This document shows, piece after piece, positions 1 through 5,815 of a stretch of DNA of 7,711 nt; the stretch's first letter is position 1; each line of letters starts with the position of its first letter. Source of the DNA: Deltaproteobacteria bacterium (GTDB taxonomy: Bacteria; Desulfobacterota; WTBG01); assembly GCA_013139225.1 (NCBI GenBank), contig WTBG01000363.1:1-7711 (forward strand). The letters are read 5' to 3'. A model generated the notes under the pieces. It was given only the letters and a program-made list of their open reading frames with translations. It was not told where the DNA came from and did not search any database. The position numbers were made by a program, and so were the translations under genes.

Positions 1-1
1 C

Positions 2-319
2 AAGAATATTATAGCGGCCAGAAAACAGATAAGAAATGAAGATTCTGCAGAATTTTACAGACGTACTTCTAAAACGCTTAAGGATTTTTTGGGTGACAAG
101 CTGAATCTTACCGGAAGTGCTCTTACACCAGCAGAAATTGAAAATCAGCTTTACATGCTCAAGATAAAAAAGGAACGGGTTGGACGTTTAAAGAAGGTGC
201 TTAGCATTTTGGAATCTGGTCAATTTGCCTTTCAACGGCATAGTAAAGAAGAGAAGGAAAACTTACTAGAACAAGTAAAAGACTTAACCAAGGGGTTTGA
301 GAAAAGTATAAAGAGATAA
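2..319 (+). CDS. batD: BatD-like aerotolerance protein, C-terminal fragment (5' end outside window)
   Basis: The reading frame is open from the first bases, so this is the last 105 residues of a longer gene; the TTG at 89 is not needed as a start. The visible part contains AEFYRRTSKTLKDFLGDKL followed by an LTPAEIENQL stretch, the pattern of the cytoplasmic C-terminal tail of BatD family proteins (an FY...L..YLG.KL segment, then an LT..EI...L helix). It ends in a charged helical tail. BatD is an inner-membrane protein of the MoxR-BatABCDE locus, linked in the family to aerotolerance and envelope stress. The next gene is a textbook BatE, which strongly supports the call. The N-terminal periplasmic domains and the membrane span lie outside the window. 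The gene could instead be named only as a BatD/oxygen-tolerance family protein. Confidence 0.78.
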   Translation, partial: KNIIAARKQIRNEDSAEFYRRTSKTLKDFLGDKLNLTGSALTPAEIENQLYMLKIKKERVGRLKKVLSILESGQFAFQRHSKEEKENLLEQVKDLTKGFEKSIKR

Positions 320-345
320 TTAGCTTAAGCTTCGCTTAAGCAATT
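318..345. repeat. Hairpin-forming inverted repeat at the batD stop codon
   Basis: Two perfect copies of GCTTAAGC (323-330 and 334-341), each itself a palindrome, are separated by TTC and flanked by AATT on both sides, with one unpaired A on the left. The structure begins at the batD stop codon. No T-run follows, so it is not a classic intrinsic terminator on the + strand. It may stabilise the mRNA 3' end or be a dispersed palindrome. Confidence 0.6.
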
Positions 346-595
346 GGCCCGCCCTGCCTGCCCTGGTGCGACTCCTCGGTGGGATGCTCAACAACGGATA
401 AACCAGGTCTGGGCCAGGGAATAATGGAATGGTGGAATGATGGGTTGGCCGCAGGTTGCGCGTTACGGGATAAACTATATTCTTTCTTCTTAACCCGCAA
501 CTCGTAACAGTTTCTATTATTCCATGTGTGAGGCAAGTTCAACAACCACCAGAAAATACTTTTAACTTCAATAAGTTGTAGAAATTCTGAGACGT
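346..595. other. Non-coding spacer of unusual composition between batD and batE
   Basis: This stretch has no convincing gene. Its first 130 bases are clearly richer in G and C than the flanking genes and hold runs such as GGCCCGCCCTGCCTGCCC. It continues with an 8-bp tandem repeat (418-441), then GTTGCGCGTTACGGG (456-470), whose parts recur in inverted order as CCCGCAACTCGTAAC around 494-508. batD and batE are normally tightly packed, so the spacer looks like inserted or repeat-derived sequence. A 69-codon frame on the minus strand looks like chance coding. Confidence 0.5.
418..441. repeat. Short 8-bp tandem repeat
   Basis: Three successive units GGAATAAT, GGAATGGT and GGAATGAT lie in exact 8-bp register, followed by a degenerate GGGTTGGC. 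The related string ATTATTCCA occurs in inverted orientation near 515-523. This is low-complexity, repeat-derived sequence inside the batD-batE spacer. Confidence 0.6.
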
Positions 596-1447
596 ATGAT
601 TAGTATAAAGAGACTCACCTTTGTTATTGTAATAGGAGTACTTGTTTTCTGCAATTTTTATTTGGCGTATGGTCAAGATAAAAGCGTCGCCACCCTTTTC
701 TCCAACAATAAAAAAATTGAGGAAGAAGCAGATAGTGCCGTATTATTTATGGAAGCCACTAAATATCATAAGGAAGAGAAATATGAAAAGGCTACCATGC
801 TTTACGAAAATCTTATCCGATCTGGTATGACGAATGGTGAAATCTATTATAATCTGGGAAACAGTTATTTCAAAATGGGGATGTTAGGAAAAGCGATACT
901 CAACTATCGGCTGGCAGAATTATACCTCCCACGAGATGAGGACCTTAAAGCCAATATAGGATATGCTCGACAATTAACAAAAGACAGGATTGAGGAAAAG
1001 CAATTCTTGCCTTTTCTAAAGGAATTTTGTTTTTGGTATTCTAAACTTAACCTTAAGGAATTGTTAATAGTTTTTCTGTTGTTTAATGGTCTTTTTTGGA
1101 TTTTAGCTACCATAAGGATATTTTGGAAGAGAGAGTATCAGAATCTTATTCTCTTGATTAATCTGGCTTTGGTGTTGGTGTTGGGATGTTCTCTTGTTTT
1201 AAAACTTTACAATTGTACCCATAAAATTGGCGGAGTCGTTTTGGCCAAGGAAATTACAGTTAGGGCTGGGAACGGAATTAATAATACGGCACTTTTCCAA
1301 TTGCATGATGGAGCGGAGTTTAAGATTATAGAACAAGATGGAGATTGGTTTAAGGTTGAATTAGGAGATGGTAAAAGGGGGTGGGTACAAAGCAAGTATG
1401 TAGGGAAATGTCAATTGCATGCCTCATCCTTTTCTGTTGGTTCATAA
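596..1447 (+). CDS. batE: BatE-like TPR and SH3 domain membrane protein
   Basis: This 283-residue protein has the whole BatE layout. Residues 1-26 are a Sec signal or anchor (hydrophobic core VIVIGVLVFC, then AYG|Q). Residues about 47-114 form two TPR units (AVLFMEATKYHKEEKYEKAT; GEIYYNLGNSYFKMGMLGKA). Two membrane spans follow at about 155-175 and 183-203. Residues 213-271 are a bacterial SH3 domain with the typical ITVRAGNG, DGDWFKVELGDGKRGWV and YVG elements. BatE is thought to act with BatA, BatB, BatD and a MoxR ATPase in the cell envelope; the exact biochemistry of the family is unclear. The gene follows batD on the same strand, but 276 bp away rather than overlapping it. The ATG at 596 has no strong Shine-Dalgarno, but it places the signal peptide correctly. 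Confidence is high for the family. Confidence 0.88.
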   Translation: MISIKRLTFVIVIGVLVFCNFYLAYGQDKSVATLFSNNKKIEEEADSAVLFMEATKYHKEEKYEKATMLYENLIRSGMTNGEIYYNLGNSYFKMGMLGKAILNYRLAELYLPRDEDLKANIGYARQLTKDRIEEKQFLPFLKEFCFWYSKLNLKELLIVFLLFNGLFWILATIRIFWKREYQNLILLINLALVLVLGCSLVLKLYNCTHKIGGVVLAKEITVRAGNGINNTALFQLHDGAEFKIIEQDGDWFKVELGDGKRGWVQSKYVGKCQLHASSFSVGS

Positions 1448-1528
1448 TTAATTATCAGCTATGCTGGTGCGAACCCAATAGTTTCTACCGACCGGGCGTT
1501 TAACAAAGTCAATAAATTCTGATTTAAA

Positions 1529-1562
1529 AGTGGTGCTTTTCCCTAACGGGTAAAAAACCACT
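1529..1562. repeat. Imperfect inverted repeat in the batE 3' spacer
   Basis: Arms at 1529-1543 (starting AGTGGT) and 1548-1562 (ending ACCACT) pair at 12 of 15 positions around a 4-base loop. The + strand has no T-run after it; on the minus strand only four T follow. It may be a weak terminator or a decayed palindrome. The rest of the 151-bp gap between batE and the next gene shows nothing else convincing. Confidence 0.4.
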
Positions 1563-1598
1563 AAAGATTAAATCAATTATGCCGAATGAAAAAATGCT

Positions 1599-2102
1599 AT
1601 GCCAAAAGAGAAAGTCTTATACGTTTGTGATGAAAAACATAATAACAGGGATATTCCACTGGAACTGGAAGAGACTGTTCCCTATCCAGAAAATATGCAA
1701 TATGGAGAGAAGGATAGCGTCCATTATTACTACCAGTGTCCCTTTTGTTTCAAAACCCATCTTGCTTATCAAAGGGTGGGCAAACCAATAGAGTGGGATG
1801 CCCTTGATAAGGAAATATGGGAGAGGCGAATTGCCAATGTGAGGGGAACAAGAGTTAGTACTCTGAGAAAAGGTCTGGATGAACAAAAGACAGAGATTGA
1901 AAGGGAACACAATGAAACCAATAAACGTCTAAAAGAGATTAGCAAAAGGAAAGAAGATGTTATCAAAGAGATTAACGATAAGAACATGTTTCTAGATCAA
2001 TTAAAAAGAGATGAACAGGAATTGACAAAAAAAGTTGAGAAGGGAAAAGAGGAATTAAGTCTAATCAATGAAAAGATTGATAAGTTGACAATGTCCCAAT
2101 AA
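1599..2102 (+). CDS. Unrecognised protein with CxxC knuckle and C-terminal coiled coil
   Basis: This is a 167-residue cytoplasmic protein without signal peptide or membrane span. The N-terminal half carries Cys10 and His14, then YQCPFCFKTHL (Cys47, Cys50, His54), which looks like a zinc-ribbon half or a complete small metal-binding site. From about residue 85 to the C-terminus the sequence is nearly all charged and helical, with leucine or isoleucine at heptad-like spacing, predicting a long coiled coil. The ATG at 1599 is the first possible start after an in-frame stop at 1587-1589, and no good Shine-Dalgarno precedes it. The frame is supported by the coherent domain structure; an overlapping frame from 1579 and an antisense frame are much less protein-like. 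An intrinsic terminator follows about 70 bp later, so it ends a transcription unit that may start at batD or batE. I do not recognise the family. Confidence 0.65.
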   Translation: MPKEKVLYVCDEKHNNRDIPLELEETVPYPENMQYGEKDSVHYYYQCPFCFKTHLAYQRVGKPIEWDALDKEIWERRIANVRGTRVSTLRKGLDEQKTEIEREHNETNKRLKEISKRKEDVIKEINDKNMFLDQLKRDEQELTKKVEKGKEELSLINEKIDKLTMSQ

Positions 2103-2173
2103 TGAATGGAGTTTCAGCATAACGGTTAGAGTATTGATTGTTTTATTAGCTATGTGAATTTTAGTAATTGATT

Positions 2174-2200
2174 AAGCCCGATTAATTAGCGGGTTTTTTT
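2174..2200 (+). terminator. Rho-independent terminator
   Basis: The left arm AAGCCCG (2174-2180) and right arm CGGGTTT (2190-2196) form a 7-bp stem with one G-T wobble around a 9-base AT-rich loop. The right arm runs straight into TTTTTTT (2194-2200), then A and six more T. It sits about 70 bp after the coiled-coil gene and faces the right way to end that unit. Confidence 0.8.
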
Positions 2201-2221
2201 ATTTTTTAAAATCCCCCAATC

Positions 2222-2263
2222 ATCCCAGATTTTGCAGTAGATGACTACTGCAAATCCTGGGAT
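2222..2263. repeat. Dispersed palindromic repeat, copy 1
   Basis: Left arm 2222-2240 (ATCCCAGATTTTGCAGTAG) and right arm 2245-2263 pair at 17 of 19 positions around the loop ATGA. The 38-bp core (2224-2261) matches copy 2 at 5591-5628 with only two differences, in the same orientation. No T-run follows, and a proper terminator already lies just upstream, so its role here is probably not termination. It resembles a REP/MITE-like short palindrome. Confidence 0.85.
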
Positions 2264-2569
2264 CATAGATTGAGTTTCCCCTTATTGTTTCCTTATTTAT
2301 TGGTTTAGCCTGTTTCGTTTAAGACCCATCTAAAATCTTGTCTTTCTCGAATCACATTCTTGTTACCTTAACGTCTCGAAAATCCAGTAACTTATTGAAT
2401 AAACTAGCACACAGCCTTGTTATAAACTGTAAGCGGGGCTTAAATCCAATTGGATTAGAAATCCAACAAAAAATCCGATAAAAAGTCAAAATACCCTTGT
2501 TTTATAAATCATTCTATGCTATATAACATGATTAAAAATATGGCGAGTATTTCATAAAAGATTATAGAA
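2264..2569. other. Gene-free AT-rich stretch upstream of the TPR gene
   Basis: No frame on either strand looks like a real gene here. The only local structure I see is a perfect 14-bp palindrome, AATCCAATTGGATT, at 2443-2456, which could be an operator or a chance AT-rich palindrome. A promoter for the TPR gene should lie in this region, but I cannot point to a convincing -35/-10 pair. Confidence 0.4.
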
Positions 2570-2571
2570 TT

Positions 2572-2575
2572 GGAG
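2572..2575 (+). promoter_or_regulatory. Ribosome binding site that decides the TPR gene start
   Basis: GGAG is followed after 6 bases (AAGCTC) by ATG at 2582. It overlaps the alternative TTG at 2570, which has no comparable site in front, so the ATG is preferred. Confidence 0.65.
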
Positions 2576-2581
2576 AAGCTC

Positions 2582-3133
2582 ATGAAATATACGATAAATT
2601 ATTTTGAAAAAGGAAATGATTTACTTGCAAAGAAAAGATATGAGGAGGCTATTTTATATTATGAAAAGGATTTAAAAAACGGTAAGTTCAGTACCCGTTA
2701 TAAAGTTATGTACAATATGGGCATTGCCTACAACAATTTAGGCAAGCATAAAAAGGCAGTGAAGTGTTATGAAGAAGTACTCAAAGACAAAAATTACCCT
2801 ACTCCATATAAGGCATTGAATAACATGGGAAACTCTTACTATCGTTTATGTCAATACAATAAATCCATTAAATGTTATGAGGATGCGTTATCTGATGAAA
2901 ATTATCTCTCGCCAGGTAATACATGGTTTAATATGGGACTGATATATAACCAGCTTAAGCAATATGACAAAGCGATTGAATGTTATGAGAAGGCAATGGA
3001 AGATAAAAAACATATTTTCCTTCCTAATATATGGAACGAATGGACCAAAGCCTACAACAAGATAGGTCAGCTTGATAAAAGCCCAGCCTGCCTTCAAGGG
3101 GAAGGGGTGATTAAGAAGACGTCCTATTCTTAA
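2582..3133 (+). CDS. TPR-repeat protein with interrupted last repeat
   Basis: This 183-residue protein is built almost only of tetratricopeptide repeats. Four units are each exactly 36 residues (about 6-41, 42-77, 78-113, 114-149), with the conserved cores NMGIAYNNLGKHKKAVKCYE, NMGNSYYRLCQYNKSIKCYE and NMGLIYNQLKQYDKAIECYE. The canonical unit is 34, so each has a two-residue longer inter-repeat linker. A fifth unit (150-167, WTKAYNKIGQLDKS) stops halfway. The last 16 residues (PACLQGEGVIKKTSYS) no longer look like TPR and come from a GC-rich patch at 3081-3112. TPR arrays are protein-binding scaffolds; the partner is unknown. There is no signal peptide or membrane span, so it is probably cytoplasmic. 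It stands alone after a gene-free region. A functional, slightly shortened protein or a truncated pseudogene are both possible. Confidence 0.72.
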   Translation: MKYTINYFEKGNDLLAKKRYEEAILYYEKDLKNGKFSTRYKVMYNMGIAYNNLGKHKKAVKCYEEVLKDKNYPTPYKALNNMGNSYYRLCQYNKSIKCYEDALSDENYLSPGNTWFNMGLIYNQLKQYDKAIECYEKAMEDKKHIFLPNIWNEWTKAYNKIGQLDKSPACLQGEGVIKKTSYS

Positions 3134-3202
3134 CTTCAAAAAGATTTTTTAGCTTTCCGTTCACTAATTCTCCTGCCTTTTACAGGGATATAACATTGGA
3201 AC

Positions 3203-3958
3203 ATGCTCATCGGTGGAAGAGCACATAGTTTGAAAGAGGCCAAACATGTAGGAAAGGCACATCTAGATTTTGCTGAAATCAACTTGTTTAATCCTCACCA
3301 TGATTTTCAAGAAATCCCCTCTCTATTAAAATTAAAGGAAAAATTTAACTTTTTCTTTATTGTCCACGGACCTGAAGAAGGTAATCCTTTTGATTGCCAA
3401 GAGTTGAAAACAAGGCTACTTCCTCAAATTGAAGTTCTGGTTGACTTCGCTCATGAGTTAGATGCGAAGTTTATTACTATACACTTTTGGCTGGATCAGC
3501 GATTTATAAAAAAAACAATCTTGATTGAAAAACTTGATATCTTGGAGAAGATGATGTCCCTGGCAAATAAAAAGGGAATGAAGCTCTGCTTAGAAAACTT
3601 GAGTGAACGCACTATAGATTTGGAACAAGCCTTCCATCGATTTCCAGAATTGGGATTAACGCTGGATGTTGGCCATAGTGAATTGTTAACTTCGAAAAAT
3701 ACTGCTTACAGCTTCATTGAAACATATCCTGAACGAATAAAACATGTCCATATTCATGATAATTGTGGAGGAAGCACACCGGATGATGATCTTCATCTTC
3801 CTCTGGGTGAAGGAACTATTGCCTTCGAACCTATTTTACAGGCTTTGCGCAAAATGGGATATGATCGAACGATTACCTTAGAAGTTGCACCAGAATTTTT
3901 TAAAGCGGGGAAGGAGAAGTTGGTAAGAATGCTAAACACCTGCAATGCTCATAGATAA
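3203..3958 (+). CDS. Sugar phosphate isomerase/epimerase-like TIM-barrel protein (AP endonuclease family 2 fold)
   Basis: This 251-residue protein matches the xylose isomerase-like TIM-barrel superfamily, which includes sugar isomerases/epimerases and endonuclease IV. Likely metal ligands sit at strand ends: His55 (IVHGP), His94 (TIHFW), Glu131 (LENLSE), Asp155 and His158 (LDVGHS), His183 (HVHIHDN), Asp196 and His198 (DDLHLPLGEGTI), and Glu227 (TLEVAP). Known isomerases need the Glu-Asp-His-Glu subset with one divalent metal; endonuclease IV uses nine such residues for three zinc ions. The length is somewhat short for both. It is cytoplasmic. The ATG at 3203 lacks a strong Shine-Dalgarno, and it lies 69 bp after the TPR gene, so co-transcription is possible. 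The substrate cannot be read from the sequence. It converges with tatD, with a 67-bp gap lacking a clear terminator. Confidence 0.82.
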   Translation: MLIGGRAHSLKEAKHVGKAHLDFAEINLFNPHHDFQEIPSLLKLKEKFNFFFIVHGPEEGNPFDCQELKTRLLPQIEVLVDFAHELDAKFITIHFWLDQRFIKKTILIEKLDILEKMMSLANKKGMKLCLENLSERTIDLEQAFHRFPELGLTLDVGHSELLTSKNTAYSFIETYPERIKHVHIHDNCGGSTPDDDLHLPLGEGTIAFEPILQALRKMGYDRTITLEVAPEFFKAGKEKLVRMLNTCNAHR

Positions 3959-4025
3959 AAACTCCACTTCTTAAATTAGATGAAAAGGTGGTGATAAATA
4001 CTTCACTTGTTGGACTAGGATGCCT

Positions 4026-4793
4026 TTAGGTAGGAATTCGGAATAGAGTTTTAACATTTTGCGAAGTAACGCTTGCAACTTCTTCAAAATCCAACTTCTT
4101 TAGTTTCGCTATTTTATCAGCAACATATCTTACATAGGAAGGTTCATTTCTTTTCCCTCGAAATGGCATGGGAGCTAAAAATGGAGAATCTGTTTCTAGA
4201 AGAATTCTATCAAGAGGTATGCTTCTTACAAGTTCCTGTAATGATCTAGCATTTTTAAATGTTATGGTGCCTGGGATGGAGATATAAAAGCCCATATTCA
4301 AACACTTGGATGCCATTTCATAGTCACCAGAGAAACAATGAATTACACCTCCCACTTCAAAAGCCTTCTCCTCCTTTAATATATCAAGCGTCTCTTGGTG
4401 GGCATTTCGATCGTGCACCACTATGGGGAGCCTTAATTCCCTTGCCAATGCGATAAGTTCTCTAAATCGTTTTATCTGTATTTCTGGGGGAGATAGGTTT
4501 CGAAAAAAATCTAGCCCGATTTCTCCCAGGGCACACACTTTGTCATGTTGGGTTAATTTTCTTAAGAGAGGGTAAGTTGATTCATCAATATCTTTTGCAT
4601 TGTGCGGATGAATACCCAGTACTGCATATATGGACTCGTTTCCCTCAGCCAATGCAATTGCCTGTTTGCATGATTTGATATCAATCCCAATAGTAATAAT
4701 ATAATCGATTCCACTGTCATGTGCCCTTTGAATCACATCTTTTCTGTCATGATTGAATTCTGGCATTTCCAGATGGGCATGTGAGTCAATCAA
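4026..4793 (-). CDS. tatD: TatD family metal-dependent hydrolase (DNase)
   Basis: This is a complete 255-residue TatD/YcfH-type amidohydrolase, the usual length. The metal site is intact: DSHAHLE (His5, His7), the GIHPH element, GEIGLDFF (Glu91), VVHDRNAH (His127), IHCFSG (His152) and LLETDSPFLAP (Asp202), followed by the family's RGKRNEPSYV signature. Family members act as divalent-metal 3'-5' exonucleases or DNases, and many are annotated only as hydrolases. The start is TTG (4791-4793 on the complement), chosen because an AGGAGG lies 8 bases ahead and the DSHAHL motif must follow directly. It is divergent from the secreted-protein gene and convergent with the TIM-barrel gene, so it is probably transcribed alone. 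Confidence 0.93.
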   Translation of the reverse strand: MIDSHAHLEMPEFNHDRKDVIQRAHDSGIDYIITIGIDIKSCKQAIALAEGNESIYAVLGIHPHNAKDIDESTYPLLRKLTQHDKVCALGEIGLDFFRNLSPPEIQIKRFRELIALARELRLPIVVHDRNAHQETLDILKEEKAFEVGGVIHCFSGDYEMASKCLNMGFYISIPGTITFKNARSLQELVRSIPLDRILLETDSPFLAPMPFRGKRNEPSYVRYVADKIAKLKKLDFEEVASVTSQNVKTLFRIPT

Positions 4794-4801
4794 TATCCGT
4801 T

Positions 4802-4807
4802 CCTCCT
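4802..4807 (-). promoter_or_regulatory. Strong ribosome binding site for the TTG start of tatD
   Basis: The complement reads AGGAGG, 8 bases before the TTG start. A consensus Shine-Dalgarno in front of a rare start codon fixes the N-terminus and may offset weaker TTG initiation. Confidence 0.8.
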
Positions 4808-4920
4808 GCTTTCTTGTACGATCTTGTAGAATGATAACATGTTGTTATTTCTATCTCTTTTTAGGTTGAGGTGGTTTTTGTCCCTGGAAGAACAATTTTG
4901 AAGCTTTATTAATCTTGAAA

Positions 4921-4951
4921 TTAATGGTTCACTTTTTAATCACAGTATAAT
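4921..4951 (+). promoter_or_regulatory. Possible promoter for the secreted-protein gene
   Basis: A perfect TATAAT lies at 4946-4951. The best -35 options are poor: TTAATG at 4921-4926 (19-bp spacer), or TTGAAA at 4915-4920 with too long a spacer. It would give a leader of roughly 115 bases. That leader holds ATTGCT three times (4991, 5021 and at the start codon) and TATTCAA twice. In AT-rich DNA a TATAAT can be chance. Confidence 0.25.
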
Positions 4952-5063
4952 TGTTGTTTAATTACAGATAGTTGTGAAAACATCAGGCAAATTGCTATTC
5001 AACTCAGAACTGGTATTCAAATTGCTAAAAATTAGATATAACAATTAAACAGCAACATTTGAA

Positions 5064-5070
5064 AAGGAGG
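5064..5070 (+). promoter_or_regulatory. Strong ribosome binding site for the TTG start of the secreted-protein gene
   Basis: AAGGAGG is followed after 5 bases (AACAA) by TTG at 5076. With the signal peptide starting right there (MLKKN), this fixes the start. Confidence 0.8.
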
Positions 5071-5075
5071 AACAA

Positions 5076-5588
5076 TTGCTAAAAAAGAATATAATTTTTC
5101 GGACAGTGTTTATAATGGTGCTTGTAATCGGAATCCATATATCCATTGCTGGTGCAAATTCTCTTGATGGCACAGTGTGGGTGTATGAACATGAAAGTGG
5201 AGCCAGACACTATATAGCCTTCCATGATGGTTACCATTACCTAAATGGTACGAGAGGGGACCAAGAACAACCAGGTTCTTCTTGGTTGCGGAGTGTTTCC
5301 CCCTGTTTCTCTAATAATAATCCTGACGGCTCTATAAATTATAGTGCAACTCATATTTCACCTACTGCCTGGGCCATCAATTGGGGAAATTGCGATATCG
5401 ATGACGAGCAAGCTTCCTTTAATGCTTTTGGGATGCTTTATAATATTATTATTTACAACCGCAACGAGCCATATACCCTCGTATCAACCGATTGGAGCCC
5501 CGCACTTTCTTACTCAAATAACGCATATGAAGGAGAAGATTCTTTCGTTGCAATGTTTTTTCCTTTAATCTTCGGAAATGGATTTTAA
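5076..5588 (+). CDS. Secreted protein of unknown family (lipocalin-like beta-rich?)
   Basis: This is a 170-residue protein with a clear Sec signal peptide: MLKK, a hydrophobic core at about 7-24, and a likely cleavage after AGA at residue 27. The mature part, about 143 residues, is rich in aromatic residues, Asn, Ser and short beta-like segments (GTVWVYEHE, HYIAFHDGYHYL, TAWAINWG, LYNIIIYN, YTLVSTDW). It has just two cysteines, Cys77 and Cys106, which could form a disulfide after export. There is no lipobox, so it should be soluble in the periplasm or outside. The opening LDGTVWVYE and the alternating strand pattern suggest a small beta-barrel or lipocalin-like fold, but that is inference from pattern only. 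TTG start with strong AAGGAGG. It is a single-gene unit, divergent from tatD, and a dispersed palindrome begins at its stop codon. I do not recognise the family. Confidence 0.75.
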   Translation: MLKKNIIFRTVFIMVLVIGIHISIAGANSLDGTVWVYEHESGARHYIAFHDGYHYLNGTRGDQEQPGSSWLRSVSPCFSNNNPDGSINYSATHISPTAWAINWGNCDIDDEQASFNAFGMLYNIIIYNRNEPYTLVSTDWSPALSYSNNAYEGEDSFVAMFFPLIFGNGF

Positions 5589-5631
5589 AACCCAGATTTT
5601 GCAGTAGATGTCTACTGCAAATTCTGGGTTT
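5588..5631. repeat. Dispersed palindromic repeat, copy 2
   Basis: Arms 5588-5607 and 5612-5631 pair with a single T-T mismatch around ATGT. The 38-bp core 5591-5628 differs from copy 1 (2224-2261) at two positions only, and both copies share the same stem mismatch, which argues for common origin. It starts on the last base of the stop codon of the secreted-protein gene, so it would form a 3' hairpin on that mRNA. No T-run follows. Confidence 0.87.
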
Positions 5632-5734
5632 AATCATTCCTTTCGTTGATACTTGCCAACCTTTCCTTTTTGAATTCCCTCAGTAGATAAACTTAAGGGG
5701 ATTTTAATCTGCTGATTGCTTCATATAGACACAG

Positions 5735-5778
5735 AAAAAAACACGGGCATAATACCTTGTGTTTCTTAAATGCCCGTG
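5735..5778 (-). terminator. Rho-independent terminator of the M23-bactofilin unit
   Basis: CACGGGCAT (5742-5750) and ATGCCCGTG (5770-5778) form a perfect 9-bp stem with a 19-base loop. Read on the minus strand the stem is followed by seven T (A-run 5735-5741), the classic form. It lies about 40 bp past the bactofilin stop. Outer sequences GACACAG (5728-5734) and TTGTGTC (5783-5789) add a second, imperfect layer of pairing. Confidence 0.82.
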
Positions 5779-5815
5779 ATTCTTGTGTCATTCAGTTTAT
5801 TAAGTGTTATTTAAA

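Noticed and set aside
336..545. Minus-strand frame of 69 codons in the batD-batE spacer
   Set aside because: It lies across the GC-rich patch and the 8-bp tandem repeat, has no Shine-Dalgarno, and its composition is that of repeat sequence rather than a protein.
1579..1791. Plus-strand frame starting 20 bases ahead of the coiled-coil gene
   Set aside because: It overlaps that gene in another frame, shows no domain pattern, and would conflict with the better-supported frame from 1599.
1617..1910. Minus-strand frame of 97 codons opposite the coiled-coil gene
   Set aside because: It is a Leu/Phe/Ser-rich mirror of a highly charged helical gene, a usual antisense artefact; the plus-strand frame has a coherent CxxC and coiled-coil layout.
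2224..2261. Palindrome copy 1 as an intrinsic terminator
   Set aside because: No T-run follows either arm, and a proper terminator sits about 25 bp upstream; a near-identical copy elsewhere favours a dispersed element.
3959..4025. Bidirectional terminator between the convergent TIM-barrel and tatD genes
   Set aside because: I could find only weak, short pairing (CCAC with GTGG) and no T-run on either side.
2222..5631. CRISPR array or composite transposon bounded by the two palindromes
   Set aside because: Only two copies, in direct orientation and 3.4 kb apart, with unrelated housekeeping-type genes between and no transposase or cas gene.
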